From assembly GCF_014218335.1 (NCBI RefSeq), contig NZ_AP023367.1, positions 1,985,501 to 2,049,500 of the forward strand: a stretch of 64,000 nucleotides of DNA, read 5' to 3'. Position numbers and translations under genes: made by a program. The DNA is from Anaerocolumna cellulosilytica (lineage in GTDB: Bacteria > Bacillota > Clostridia > Lachnospirales > Lachnospiraceae). This document shows, one piece after another, positions 55,627 through 63,682 of this stretch (positions are counted from its first letter, which is position 1; every line of letters begins with the position of its first letter). The notes beneath the pieces are model-generated. The model saw nothing but the letters and a program-made list of their open reading frames with translations, was not told where the DNA came from and did not search any database.

Positions 55627-56052
55627 ATGATATTACATGTTGACATTTTTGTAAATTCAATGGATAAAATGTTGGAATTCTATGTTGATAAACTGGGAAT
55701 GAAAATAGTGGACGATAACATCGTAACAGGAGACTTAGTCCGTTTTGTTTCTAATAATCAGTATGATACTTATCGAGTTGTACTACTGAAAGCATCGGTC
55801 ATGGGTACGATGCTTGAGTTAATGGAATATTTGAGTGAGGATAAAAAAGAATTAGAGGTTTCAGAATCTAGAGCGACGATTACCTTACTAGTTCCATCCC
55901 TGGCAGATGAAATGAAACGCTTGCAAAAAAAAGGTTTGCAGCCGTTGAGCAAGGTGTTTTCAGTTAGTTTTCCAGTTGCCGGTGAATCGGATCTTATTTT
56001 TTATGAGGATCCGGAAAAAAATAAGGTTGAGCTGCTTGAAATGAAAGAGTAA
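55627..56052 (+). CDS. VOC-superfamily (glyoxalase/epimerase-like) protein
   Basis: 141 residues, two beta-alpha-beta-beta-beta modules: LHVDIFVNSMDKMLEFYVDKLGMKI and the C-terminal DLIFYEDPEKNKVELLEM with metal-ligand-type His and Glu. Members include lactoylglutathione lyase, methylmalonyl-CoA epimerase and antibiotic-binding proteins. Possibly a tailoring epimerase/isomerase, or a self-protection binding protein. Site gatgaggtggttat upstream. Confidence 0.82.
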   Translation: MILHVDIFVNSMDKMLEFYVDKLGMKIVDDNIVTGDLVRFVSNNQYDTYRVVLLKASVMGTMLELMEYLSEDKKELEVSESRATITLLVPSLADEMKRLQKKGLQPLSKVFSVSFPVAGESDLIFYEDPEKNKVELLEMKE

Positions 56053-56107
56053 TAAATGTTATAGGTTACCTTCATTAACCCAAATGTATGATATAAGGAG
56101 AGTGGAT

Positions 56108-57289
56108 ATGGACATTCGATCTAAGATTAATTTCAAAGAGAATCAATTTTTAATGTTTGTTTTAGATGACATTGCAAACTATATGGAATATGAAGAAGGG
56201 AAAAAAGTAATTAGATTAACACTGGGTAAGTCTGAATTACCTTTGCATAAGGATATTAGGCAAGCCATGTATGATTCAATGGAGGACTTTAAGAAGAGTT
56301 CACTTGTGTATCCGGGAGGATTGCCGGAACTAAAGAAAGAGTTATCTAAACATTATAAAGAATATTATGCGGTAGATATTAATGAGAAAAATTTTATTAT
56401 TTCGCCAGGTACAAGTGCAGCATTTAGAAATTTGTTTGCAGTATTATCTGCACCTGGAGATGAAGTATTGATTCCAAGGCCGTATTATTCATTATATCAT
56501 TTTTCTGCCTTACTTTCAGGGGCATCCATAAAATATTATACCATTGACACTAATACCAGAAAACTTGATATGGAGTCATTTAAAAAGAATTTTACAGACA
56601 AAACTAAAATAGTTGTTATAAATACACCGGGTAATCCATTAGGAAATGTTTTGTCAGATGAGGAACTGTATGAAATGGATCGTTTTGTTGATGGCAGGGC
56701 TGTTATTATTAATGATGAAATCTATTCAAATGTCTATTTTGATGAAAGAAATAAATCAGTTATGAATTTAAAGGATACGAAATCAGTGTTTATTACTACG
56801 AATGCCTTCTCAAAAGCTTATCGAATGTATAGCAGAAGAGTTGGATATTGTATCGTCCCGGATGAATTGATTGAGCCTTTAACGGTAATTCAACACCATA
56901 CTTTATTAACAGTTGACCCAATCGTCCAATTTGGAGCCATTGCAGCTCTTGATAATCAAAAAGAAGTAGAAGAATTGGTCTCAAGTTATAAAGAGAGAAG
57001 AGATTACACGATGAAAGTATTAAGTGGAAATCAATATATGAGACCCATTTATTCGGAAGGCGGGTTTTATATTACACTGGATTGTAAAGAGTATATGGAA
57101 AAATATAACTATAAAACAAGCCTTGATTTGGCTGTAAAGATCTTAGAGGAAAAATCGGTAGCTGTAGTGCCTGGTTCAGACTTTGGATTGCCTCATACAC
57201 TTAGACTCTCTTTTTCATCACTAAATTATAATGAAGGTATTGATTTACTGAAAGAATTTTTTGACAGTGGAGTAATGTATGGGGAATAA
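56108..57289 (+). CDS. Fold-type I PLP aminotransferase (class I/II)
   Basis: 393 residues from the ATG at 56108, with aaggaga six bases upstream (an ATG at 56084 precedes that site and is rejected). PLP Lys in TTNAFSKAYRMYSRRVGY (about residue 238); substrate and cofactor contacts in VYPGGLPELKKEL, SPGTSAAFRNLF, NTPGNPLGNVL, INDEIYSNVYF and the C-terminal HTLRLSFSS Arg. Makes or consumes an amino acid, perhaps the unusual residue loaded by the A-PCP protein that overlaps it by 11 bases. Confidence 0.9.
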   Translation: MDIRSKINFKENQFLMFVLDDIANYMEYEEGKKVIRLTLGKSELPLHKDIRQAMYDSMEDFKKSSLVYPGGLPELKKELSKHYKEYYAVDINEKNFIISPGTSAAFRNLFAVLSAPGDEVLIPRPYYSLYHFSALLSGASIKYYTIDTNTRKLDMESFKKNFTDKTKIVVINTPGNPLGNVLSDEELYEMDRFVDGRAVIINDEIYSNVYFDERNKSVMNLKDTKSVFITTNAFSKAYRMYSRRVGYCIVPDELIEPLTVIQHHTLLTVDPIVQFGAIAALDNQKEVEELVSSYKERRDYTMKVLSGNQYMRPIYSEGGFYITLDCKEYMEKYNYKTSLDLAVKILEEKSVAVVPGSDFGLPHTLRLSFSSLNYNEGIDLLKEFFDSGVMYGE

Positions 57290-59042
57290 ATCAATACAAG
57301 AGATAATTTCTAAACAGTGTAAAATGAATGCAGACAAGATTGCTGTTATTGAATATGACAGAAAAATCACTTATTCGGAACTGAATGAGATGTCGGATTC
57401 ATTTGCAGAAGGATTCGTAGAGGCAGGTATTGTTTCAGGTATGGCAGTTGTAGTAATCGCGGACAGATGTTTAGAATTAATAGCCATTGCTCTTGCCTTG
57501 CTAAAATGTGGGGCAATTTATGTACCAGTTGATTTAAATTATCCATCACATAGAATACAGAAGATTGTAGACGATACAGGAAGTAATATCATTGTCAATT
57601 TATCTGGACATCAGTTAAAAGAATATAATGGAAGAATTCTAACGTTGAATCATTTGAGTAAAACAAGAAATGATATAACGGGGAAGCATCAAAATTTTCA
57701 TGTTTTCCATATAGCGTATATTATTTATACATCAGGTACAACGGGAAGTCCCAAAGGTGTAATGGTGTCCCAAGAGGCCATTTTGAATACGTTTGATTGG
57801 ATGACTAAGCAATTTAATATAAATGAAGATGATGTTATCGCTCATAAAACATCCATTAGCTTTACAGATTCCATATGGGAGATTTTCTGGCCATTACTGA
57901 ATGGTGCCAAAATATCTATACTAAACAGCAAAGATGCCAAAGACTCAAAGAAGATGTATGAGTGGATGGATAATCAAAGGATTAGTTTCACCCAGTTTGT
58001 TCCGTCTATGCTAAAAGTATTCGTTGAATATATTGAACTAAAAAAAATAGAAAATCCACTGAAAAGATTGAGATGGGTATTTAATGGAGGAGAGCAAGTA
58101 GGAATTAATTTGGTGAAACGGTTCTATGATTACTTTAAAAGTGCAAAGTATGCAAATATATATGGAATGACAGAGTCAGCTATATATGCAACGTATCATA
58201 TTGCAGAAAGAGAATTGCTAGAAATTTGGAATTCGGTTCCCATTGGTAAACCTATACTAAATACCAAAATATTGCTTCTAAATGAATTTGACCAAATATG
58301 TAATCCGTATGAAAAGGGTGAAATATGTATTTGCGGAATCAGCTTGGCGGATGGATATTGGAAGGATGATACGTTAACAAAGGAAAAGTTTATTTATTAT
58401 GAAGAGGGGAAAGATAAGCTGTATCGATCAGGAGATATCGGTATGTCTGATGAGAACGGGTGTTATTGGTACTTTGGCAGAAAAGATAATCAAGTAAATG
58501 TATATGGAAACCGGGTAGAAATATATGAAGTTGAAAAATATATTTTAGAATTTGAAGGGATTACTCAAACGGCAGTGATTCCATACAGAGATCAATATGA
58601 AGAAACCTATTTAGTTTGCTATTTAGAGAATGAACAAATTGAAGTGGAAAAGCTAAAAGCGTTTTTGAAAAATAAGCTGCCAGACTACATGGTACCAAAA
58701 GTATATCAAAAGGTCAAATCTCTACCACTAACAGTGAATAATAAAGTTGATAAAAAGAGTCTTATGGGAATTTTTAAAAATGAGAAACATAGTAACTTAG
58801 AGGCTTCAGATAAAATTGCTTCAATGAGTATCATTCGAAATGTATGGAAACTAATAATAGGAAATGATGATTTTGGAAATAATGATGAATTTTTTCAAAT
58901 TGGTGGAGATTCACTTACCTTAGCAAGGATGCAAATTGAGTTGGAAAAGCAAGGTATATGTTTGAGTTATGACAATTTATTAGAGCATAAAACAGTCAAT
59001 CAAATAGTGGAATTGATAGCAAGGAACGTTTCCTCTGAATAA
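57279..59042 (+). CDS. NRPS A-PCP didomain, probable beta-amino or non-alpha-amino acid
   Basis: 587 residues. Adenylation domain with YTSGTTGSPKG (about 150) and NIYGMTESAI (about 294); carrier GGDSLTLA (about 541). In the position of the Asp that binds the alpha-amino group the segment reads FTDSIWEIF: Thr, with Asp moved one residue on. The hand-read code T-D-W-Q-F-G-I-I-Y-K shares the x-D-W start with the beta-alanine code VDWVISLADK. A beta-amino acid is the best guess; an amino-group-free acid is also possible. No condensation domain. Site gtggagtaatgt upstream inside the aminotransferase gene, hence coupled. Confidence 0.9.
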   Translation: MGNKSIQEIISKQCKMNADKIAVIEYDRKITYSELNEMSDSFAEGFVEAGIVSGMAVVVIADRCLELIAIALALLKCGAIYVPVDLNYPSHRIQKIVDDTGSNIIVNLSGHQLKEYNGRILTLNHLSKTRNDITGKHQNFHVFHIAYIIYTSGTTGSPKGVMVSQEAILNTFDWMTKQFNINEDDVIAHKTSISFTDSIWEIFWPLLNGAKISILNSKDAKDSKKMYEWMDNQRISFTQFVPSMLKVFVEYIELKKIENPLKRLRWVFNGGEQVGINLVKRFYDYFKSAKYANIYGMTESAIYATYHIAERELLEIWNSVPIGKPILNTKILLLNEFDQICNPYEKGEICICGISLADGYWKDDTLTKEKFIYYEEGKDKLYRSGDIGMSDENGCYWYFGRKDNQVNVYGNRVEIYEVEKYILEFEGITQTAVIPYRDQYEETYLVCYLENEQIEVEKLKAFLKNKLPDYMVPKVYQKVKSLPLTVNNKVDKKSLMGIFKNEKHSNLEASDKIASMSIIRNVWKLIIGNDDFGNNDEFFQIGGDSLTLARMQIELEKQGICLSYDNLLEHKTVNQIVELIARNVSSE

Positions 59043-59104
59043 TAAATGAATGTAAGATTAATCCTCATCAAAATAGTTCAGTCAGTATGTGAAAGGATAA
59101 TGTA

Positions 59105-60757
59105 ATGAATATTAAAAAAAAGACAAAAATATTACTGCTCAGTGTGTTAACTGAAAAAAATGCAATTATAACAGAAGAAATTGGTATCTGTTCTATTGCG
59201 GCATTTTTGGAAAAGGATGGGTTCGAGGTTGCGCTGGTGAATTCAACGCGTTCTTATTTGGACTTTAATAAGATTTATAACGATAAGCCAGATTTAATTG
59301 GAGTTACTATGTACTCTACAACAGAAAACGCTGTTTTTGAAACGTGCAAAACAATAAAAGAAAAGCTGCCAGATGTAAAATTTTCAATTGGAGGATACTG
59401 GCCTACTCTTTATGGAAAAAAGTTGCTAGAGAAATATAGCTTATATGATTATGCAATTTGTGGTGAAGGGGAATTGGCTTTTCGTGATTTGGCAAATGCG
59501 ATTGAATTCGATGGAGATGTATCTGCAATAGGGAACTTGTTATATCGTGAGAATGACCAAATAATTGAGAATCAAAGACAAGAGCTAATTGAGGACTTAG
59601 ATTCGCTACCCTTTCCAAGAAGAGACTTATTATTAAATAATAAACTTAAATATGCATACATATCGACAAGTAGAGGCTGCATGGCAAGCTGTAGTTTTTG
59701 CTGGCATCAAAACTTTTGGGGAACAAAAGTGCATAATAAGTGGAGAGGACGGAGTCCTCAAAATATTGTTACAGAGATAAAAGAAATAGTGAATAAGTAC
59801 GGAGTTAACCGCTTTTGGTTTATTGATGACAGCTTTGAGGATTATAGGGCCAGTAACCCCAATCGCATGTGGGATATCGCACAGCTAATTGTGGATGAAA
59901 AACTGGATATAACCTATGAAACCTATTTTAGAGCAGAAGTATACAAACGGTTTGATACGGAAAAAATGAAATTGATTAAGGATTCAGGACTTGTTGGCAT
60001 TGTATTTGGTACGGAATCCGGTAATGAGGACGACTTAAGATTATATAATAAACCGGCTTCTGTTATAGACAATTTACGCTCTATTGAATATTTTAGGGAA
60101 AATGATATTGCGGTTGATATAGGATTTATTAATTTTAACCCTTACTCCACTTTTGATAATCTGAGAAAGAATATTGATTTTCTTGAGAAAACCAAATTTG
60201 CCTCTGTATTATATTATATTGTAGAACGCTGCGGTATAACAGAATTTTCGTCATTATATTATAAATTAAAAAAGGATGGTCTTTTGATTGAGGAAGAAAA
60301 TCTCGGATGCTATTCTTATCATTATTTGAATGAAGATATTGGAAAACTATCAAAATATCTATATTACAAATATCATGAAAATGAAAATTCCAAAGAGTAT
60401 TTTTATGCTAAAAAAATTGGAAGCATAATAAGAGAAGAATTCAAAATTATAAATTATTTAAAAAGAAGCTTTGGGGAAAATAGTGAGGTCATTAAACAAA
60501 TAATTATAGAAAATGAAAACAAAGCGTGGACATACTTAGAACGAATAAATCGCTCAAATGCACAATGTTTCAGAGAACTGCTAAACATGACGGAAAAAGG
60601 ATTCGATTATACGAGTGCTGAGAACATAACGGAAGAATATTTAAATATAGAGTATATTAAAGAAATTAGTGCTTTACTTGAAAAAAATAGATTGGGACTT
60701 TATATGAGATTAAAAAATGAAGGAGTGCCTCCGGAATTGTATTTTAATCTTAAGTAG
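59105..60757 (+). CDS. Cobalamin-binding radical SAM enzyme 2
   Basis: 550 residues. N-terminal B12-binding domain (about 10-145: KILLLSVLTEKNAIITEEIG, LIGVTMYSTTENAV, FSIGGYWPTLYG), then a radical SAM domain with STSRGCMASCSFC (Cys at about 194, 198, 201), WFIDDSFEDY and VFGTESGNEDDLRL, then about 180 helical residues. This is the classical B12 radical SAM layout of methyltransferases and ring-forming enzymes; only about the fold level is shared with the enzyme at 51792. Preceded by gtgaaaggataatgta; last gene of its unit. Confidence 0.87.
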   Translation: MNIKKKTKILLLSVLTEKNAIITEEIGICSIAAFLEKDGFEVALVNSTRSYLDFNKIYNDKPDLIGVTMYSTTENAVFETCKTIKEKLPDVKFSIGGYWPTLYGKKLLEKYSLYDYAICGEGELAFRDLANAIEFDGDVSAIGNLLYRENDQIIENQRQELIEDLDSLPFPRRDLLLNNKLKYAYISTSRGCMASCSFCWHQNFWGTKVHNKWRGRSPQNIVTEIKEIVNKYGVNRFWFIDDSFEDYRASNPNRMWDIAQLIVDEKLDITYETYFRAEVYKRFDTEKMKLIKDSGLVGIVFGTESGNEDDLRLYNKPASVIDNLRSIEYFRENDIAVDIGFINFNPYSTFDNLRKNIDFLEKTKFASVLYYIVERCGITEFSSLYYKLKKDGLLIEEENLGCYSYHYLNEDIGKLSKYLYYKYHENENSKEYFYAKKIGSIIREEFKIINYLKRSFGENSEVIKQIIIENENKAWTYLERINRSNAQCFRELLNMTEKGFDYTSAENITEEYLNIEYIKEISALLEKNRLGLYMRLKNEGVPPELYFNLK

Positions 60758-60877
60758 ATGATTATTTGATAATTACTTTTTAGTTTTTAGAGTTTACATA
60801 TTACGTCTTATAAAACAGAGCAAAAGCGGGTTTTTTAAAGTAATTATCAGGTTTATAATAAAGGTAGACTTTCAATT

Positions 60878-60962
60878 TGTTTCGGCGATTTAAAGTAGGT
60901 AAATAGAATGAGTATAAACAACTATGCGAGCTAATGGGTATCGTAATGGCGAAGCCTTGCTA
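60878..60962 (+). ncRNA. Repeated intergenic element, copy B (candidate structured RNA)
   Basis: Matches copy A (39689-39776) at tgtttcggcg, tgcgagc, ggtatcgtaatggc, aagccttgc. It ends 27 bases before the ATG of BtrH-like gene 4, just in front of that gene's ribosome site gagggtgag, so translational control is possible. Upstream, 60768-60779 and 60837-60848 form a 12-bp inverted repeat (gataattacttt) enclosing 57 bases; the rest of 60758-60989 holds no ORF. Confidence 0.6.
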
Positions 60963-60989
60963 TATTGAAAAGATGAGGGTGAGATAAAC

Positions 60990-62111
60990 ATGGATTTAAA
61001 AAACGTTAATTTGCCAGGTATTGAAGATAAAAGTATTTATAATTGCTTTGAGCAGCAAGTAATGACTATATCCTATTACTTATATAAAGAATATTGGAAA
61101 CTATTTTTAGAAAATTCATTCCAGTGCACAAATGGTGATTTCCAATACATAGAAGAAGCAATTGTGATAAATACGCAGATATGGGATAGAGCAGAAAAAT
61201 ATTATGGAATAGTTTGGGAACCTGTGGGTAGTGAAGAAGAACTGACCTTTGAAGAAGATGAAATCTACATTATTAAAATGAATGTAAAGGATTACCCTTT
61301 CACTACGAAAATAGAGGAAGTGGGAGAGCATTATTTTTTGATATATGGTAGGAGTCAGAATGGCTATTTGGTTAATGATAATTATTATAAAGTAACAGAT
61401 TTTAATTTGGAGGCTGAACTCTATGCCAAAGGGGAGAAGAGCGTATATAGAATAAGAAGACATCCGGATTTTAAACCTTTACCGGATTATAAGGAGCATG
61501 TGATTCAAAAGTTGTCATGCAATTATCATGATGAAATAGAAAAGATAAGGCACTTAATAAGAGAAAGAGATGCATATAGGTATCATTCGGCGCTTCTATT
61601 TGACAAGATTCAAATAATTTATTCGCTCATTAAAAAAGATATTCTTGTGATAGAAACCAACTATGCAGAAAATCCATATATGAAGGAGTGTTTAAGAATC
61701 CTGGATGAGGTTGCTGATAATATCAAAAAGGTCTGGTTTTCTTTAATAAAAACCCAGTTGAAATATTCTGTTATCCCCAATGATAAAATTGATGATAAGT
61801 TTAAAGAGATTAGTCATTATCTAGCGGTTGAAAAACAGGTTAAGAATGAAATAATTCAATTGCTGTCAGCTAAAAACAGCTTAAAAGAAAGGTTGGAACT
61901 TCAGTTGCTGGAATATTTAGAAGCGGAAGAGGTCAGTGATTCACGTTCCATTTATGAAGACCACGAAGGCCTGGCTGTTATGCTGCTGCTTAATTACTGG
62001 GAAAAGAAAAATGATATCATAGAGCTTGATTATCATTTGTATAAGGAACTAAGAACTTATGGGCAATATAAATTAATGACTTATCGAAACATTCTTAGAG
62101 GTGGTATGTGA
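60990..62111 (+). CDS. BtrH-like protein 4 (papain/C39-like fold)
   Basis: 373 residues. N-terminal DKSIYNCFEQQVMTISYYLY places a Cys (about residue 18) as in the protein at 48370; DEIYIIKMNVKDYPF, then GEHYFLIYGRSQNGYLVNDNYYK (about 110-135) carries the His-x-x-L-I-Y-G signature. The remaining 220 residues are helical and charged. Possible carrier-dependent acyltransferase. Directly followed by an 18-codon ORF and a terminator. Confidence 0.58.
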   Translation: MDLKNVNLPGIEDKSIYNCFEQQVMTISYYLYKEYWKLFLENSFQCTNGDFQYIEEAIVINTQIWDRAEKYYGIVWEPVGSEEELTFEEDEIYIIKMNVKDYPFTTKIEEVGEHYFLIYGRSQNGYLVNDNYYKVTDFNLEAELYAKGEKSVYRIRRHPDFKPLPDYKEHVIQKLSCNYHDEIEKIRHLIRERDAYRYHSALLFDKIQIIYSLIKKDILVIETNYAENPYMKECLRILDEVADNIKKVWFSLIKTQLKYSVIPNDKIDDKFKEISHYLAVEKQVKNEIIQLLSAKNSLKERLELQLLEYLEAEEVSDSRSIYEDHEGLAVMLLLNYWEKKNDIIELDYHLYKELRTYGQYKLMTYRNILRGGM

Positions 62112-62165
62112 AATACATATTACTATTGCGTATAGATCCTTGTCATGAGAAAGGAGGTGAGAACT

Positions 62166-62222
62166 ATGAAAAAAATCGAACTTGGTGTATTAAGTGCAGC
62201 AGCAGTTAAGGCACTTACCTAA
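62166..62222 (+). CDS. 18-residue ORF with perfect ribosome binding site
   Basis: Encodes MKKIELGVLSAAAVKALT and a TAA stop. The site aaaggaggtgagaact before the ATG is the best Shine-Dalgarno in the cluster. The strong terminator at 62239-62285 begins 17 bases after the stop. The peptide has a basic start and a hydrophobic Ala-rich middle. It might be a precursor peptide, a signalling peptide or a leader that influences termination; it has no run of one codon as amino-acid attenuators do. Too short for family recognition. Confidence 0.55.
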   Translation: MKKIELGVLSAAAVKALT

Positions 62223-62238
62223 TTAGTCAGAAATGAAG

Positions 62239-62285
62239 GAAGTGGCAAGACTCTGTTTATATAAGGAGTTTTGCCACTTCTCATT
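62239..62285 (+). terminator. Strong terminator after the 18-codon ORF
   Basis: 15-bp arms gaagtggcaagactc (62239-62253) and gagttttgccacttc (62266-62280), one G-U pair, followed by tcattttctt. Confidence 0.85.
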
Positions 62286-62329
62286 TTCTTAGTAAAGCGA
62301 TTTGAAAACGATTGTAAGGAGAAAAAATT

Positions 62330-62578
62330 ATGAGCAATATAACAAATTATACAAGCAGTATATTAAAAATAATTGCAAATGTGATGGATATAGAAGAAAG
62401 TACGATTTCACTTGACAAGACTTTTGAAGAGATTGGCTTGGGATCGTTAGGCTTTATAAATATTATTGTTCAGTGTGAAACAGAATTCGACATCGAGTTT
62501 GGTGAAGATAAGTTCTTGATATCGGAGTTTCCACAAATAACTGATTTTGTATCCTATGTAGAATCATTAATACAATGA
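62330..62578 (+). CDS. Free acyl/peptidyl carrier protein 2
   Basis: 82 residues, acidic. FEEIGLGSLGFINIIVQCETEFDI contains the candidate phosphopantetheine Ser in L-G-S-L (about residue 42), with Gly in place of the usual Asp before it. Otherwise the helix pattern is that of acyl carrier proteins. Site taaggagaaaaaatt upstream. Overlaps or abuts the C45 acyltransferase gene, its probable partner. Confidence 0.85.
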   Translation: MSNITNYTSSILKIIANVMDIEESTISLDKTFEEIGLGSLGFINIIVQCETEFDIEFGEDKFLISEFPQITDFVSYVESLIQ

Positions 62579-62592
62579 AGGGGAATATTAAA

Positions 62593-63669
62593 ATGGAGTC
62601 CAAGATTCCTTATATAAAAGTGGTGGGAAGCTATAAAGAAAGAGGATTTAGTCATGGCAGTCAATGTGCTGAAATGATTAAGAAAAACATCGAATTATGT
62701 AAATCTTTATGCTGTATCTTAAGAAAATCAAGTTGGGAAATGTTATTACGTGATACGAAACGTTTTGTAAAATCAATCCGTAAATATGATTTGGATTTAT
62801 ATATAGAAATGGAAGCAATCGCCGCTGGTGCCGGAGTGACCACTGAAGAAATTATTTTTCTAAATGTACACACCGAACTTTTGAACCCAATCTGGAATAA
62901 AGCCTCTGTAAATGAAGGCTGTACAAGTATATACGTCGGACGTAAACGAACGGCTGGAAATAAGATATACCTTGCACAAACTTGGGATTGGATTCATGAC
63001 TTTAAAGAAGTGTTGATTATTCTACATTCAGATGACCAAGAGGGGCATCAATTTATAACAATTACAGAAGCAGGAATTATCGGAAATATGGGTATCAATA
63101 ATAAGGGGATTGTTGTTTTACTTAATTTTTTACCCATTAATGAACTAAATGTTGACGGGGTACCATACCATCTGCTACTAAGAAGAGTTTTAGAATCTAA
63201 AACCGTATTAGATGCCCAGTGTAATGTTATTCGTTCCCCGATTGCATTTGCATTAAACATAATTGTTGCTGATTCTTCTGATGAGGTTATTGATATTGAG
63301 CTCACAGCAAAAGGAATTGACTTACACTTTCCTGAAAATGACCGTTTAGTACATACAAATCATTTATTAAGTCGCAGGTTGAAGGTTAGAGAAGGAAAAA
63401 GTACATTTGAGTCGTCTGTTATGAGATTAGAAACTGCAATTGAAACACTTGATGAAGCAGAAATAATTGGAATAGATCATATAAAGCAGCTTTATTCTGT
63501 ACACAAAAAAAAGGCACATGAGATATGCAGTCATTTAGTAGGTGACATTAGATCTTGTACTTTATTTACTGTAATTTTTGAGCAAATGGAGCAGGAGCTT
63601 TATATATCATTTGGACTGCCCTGTGAAAACGAATTTGTTAAGTATGATTTGAAGCAGTTATTTAATTAA
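62593..63669 (+). CDS. Acyl-CoA:6-aminopenicillanate acyltransferase-like (C45, Ntn hydrolase)
   Basis: 358 residues from the ATG at 62593 (aagggga upstream); an ATG at 62575 overlapping the carrier gene is also possible. IPYIKVVGSYKERGFSHG at the start and VNEGCTSIYVGRK (Cys about residue 110) match the autoprocessing site of the family, in which cleavage before Cys frees the N-terminal nucleophile; AQTWDWIHDF and EAGIIGNMGINNKGIVV follow. Such enzymes swap acyl or peptidyl groups between a thioester and an amine. With a carrier gene just before it, transfer from a carrier-bound chain is inferred. Confidence 0.88.
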   Translation: MESKIPYIKVVGSYKERGFSHGSQCAEMIKKNIELCKSLCCILRKSSWEMLLRDTKRFVKSIRKYDLDLYIEMEAIAAGAGVTTEEIIFLNVHTELLNPIWNKASVNEGCTSIYVGRKRTAGNKIYLAQTWDWIHDFKEVLIILHSDDQEGHQFITITEAGIIGNMGINNKGIVVLLNFLPINELNVDGVPYHLLLRRVLESKTVLDAQCNVIRSPIAFALNIIVADSSDEVIDIELTAKGIDLHFPENDRLVHTNHLLSRRLKVREGKSTFESSVMRLETAIETLDEAEIIGIDHIKQLYSVHKKKAHEICSHLVGDIRSCTLFTVIFEQMEQELYISFGLPCENEFVKYDLKQLFN

Positions 63670-63682
63670 AATGAGGTTAATA

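Noticed and set aside
40736-63669. Beta-lactam biosynthesis, because of a beta-lactamase-like domain and a 6-APA acyltransferase-like enzyme
   Set aside because: Both are family-level names. The beta-lactamase fold is better explained as a prodrug peptidase, and no isopenicillin synthase, beta-lactam synthetase or SulM-type module is present.
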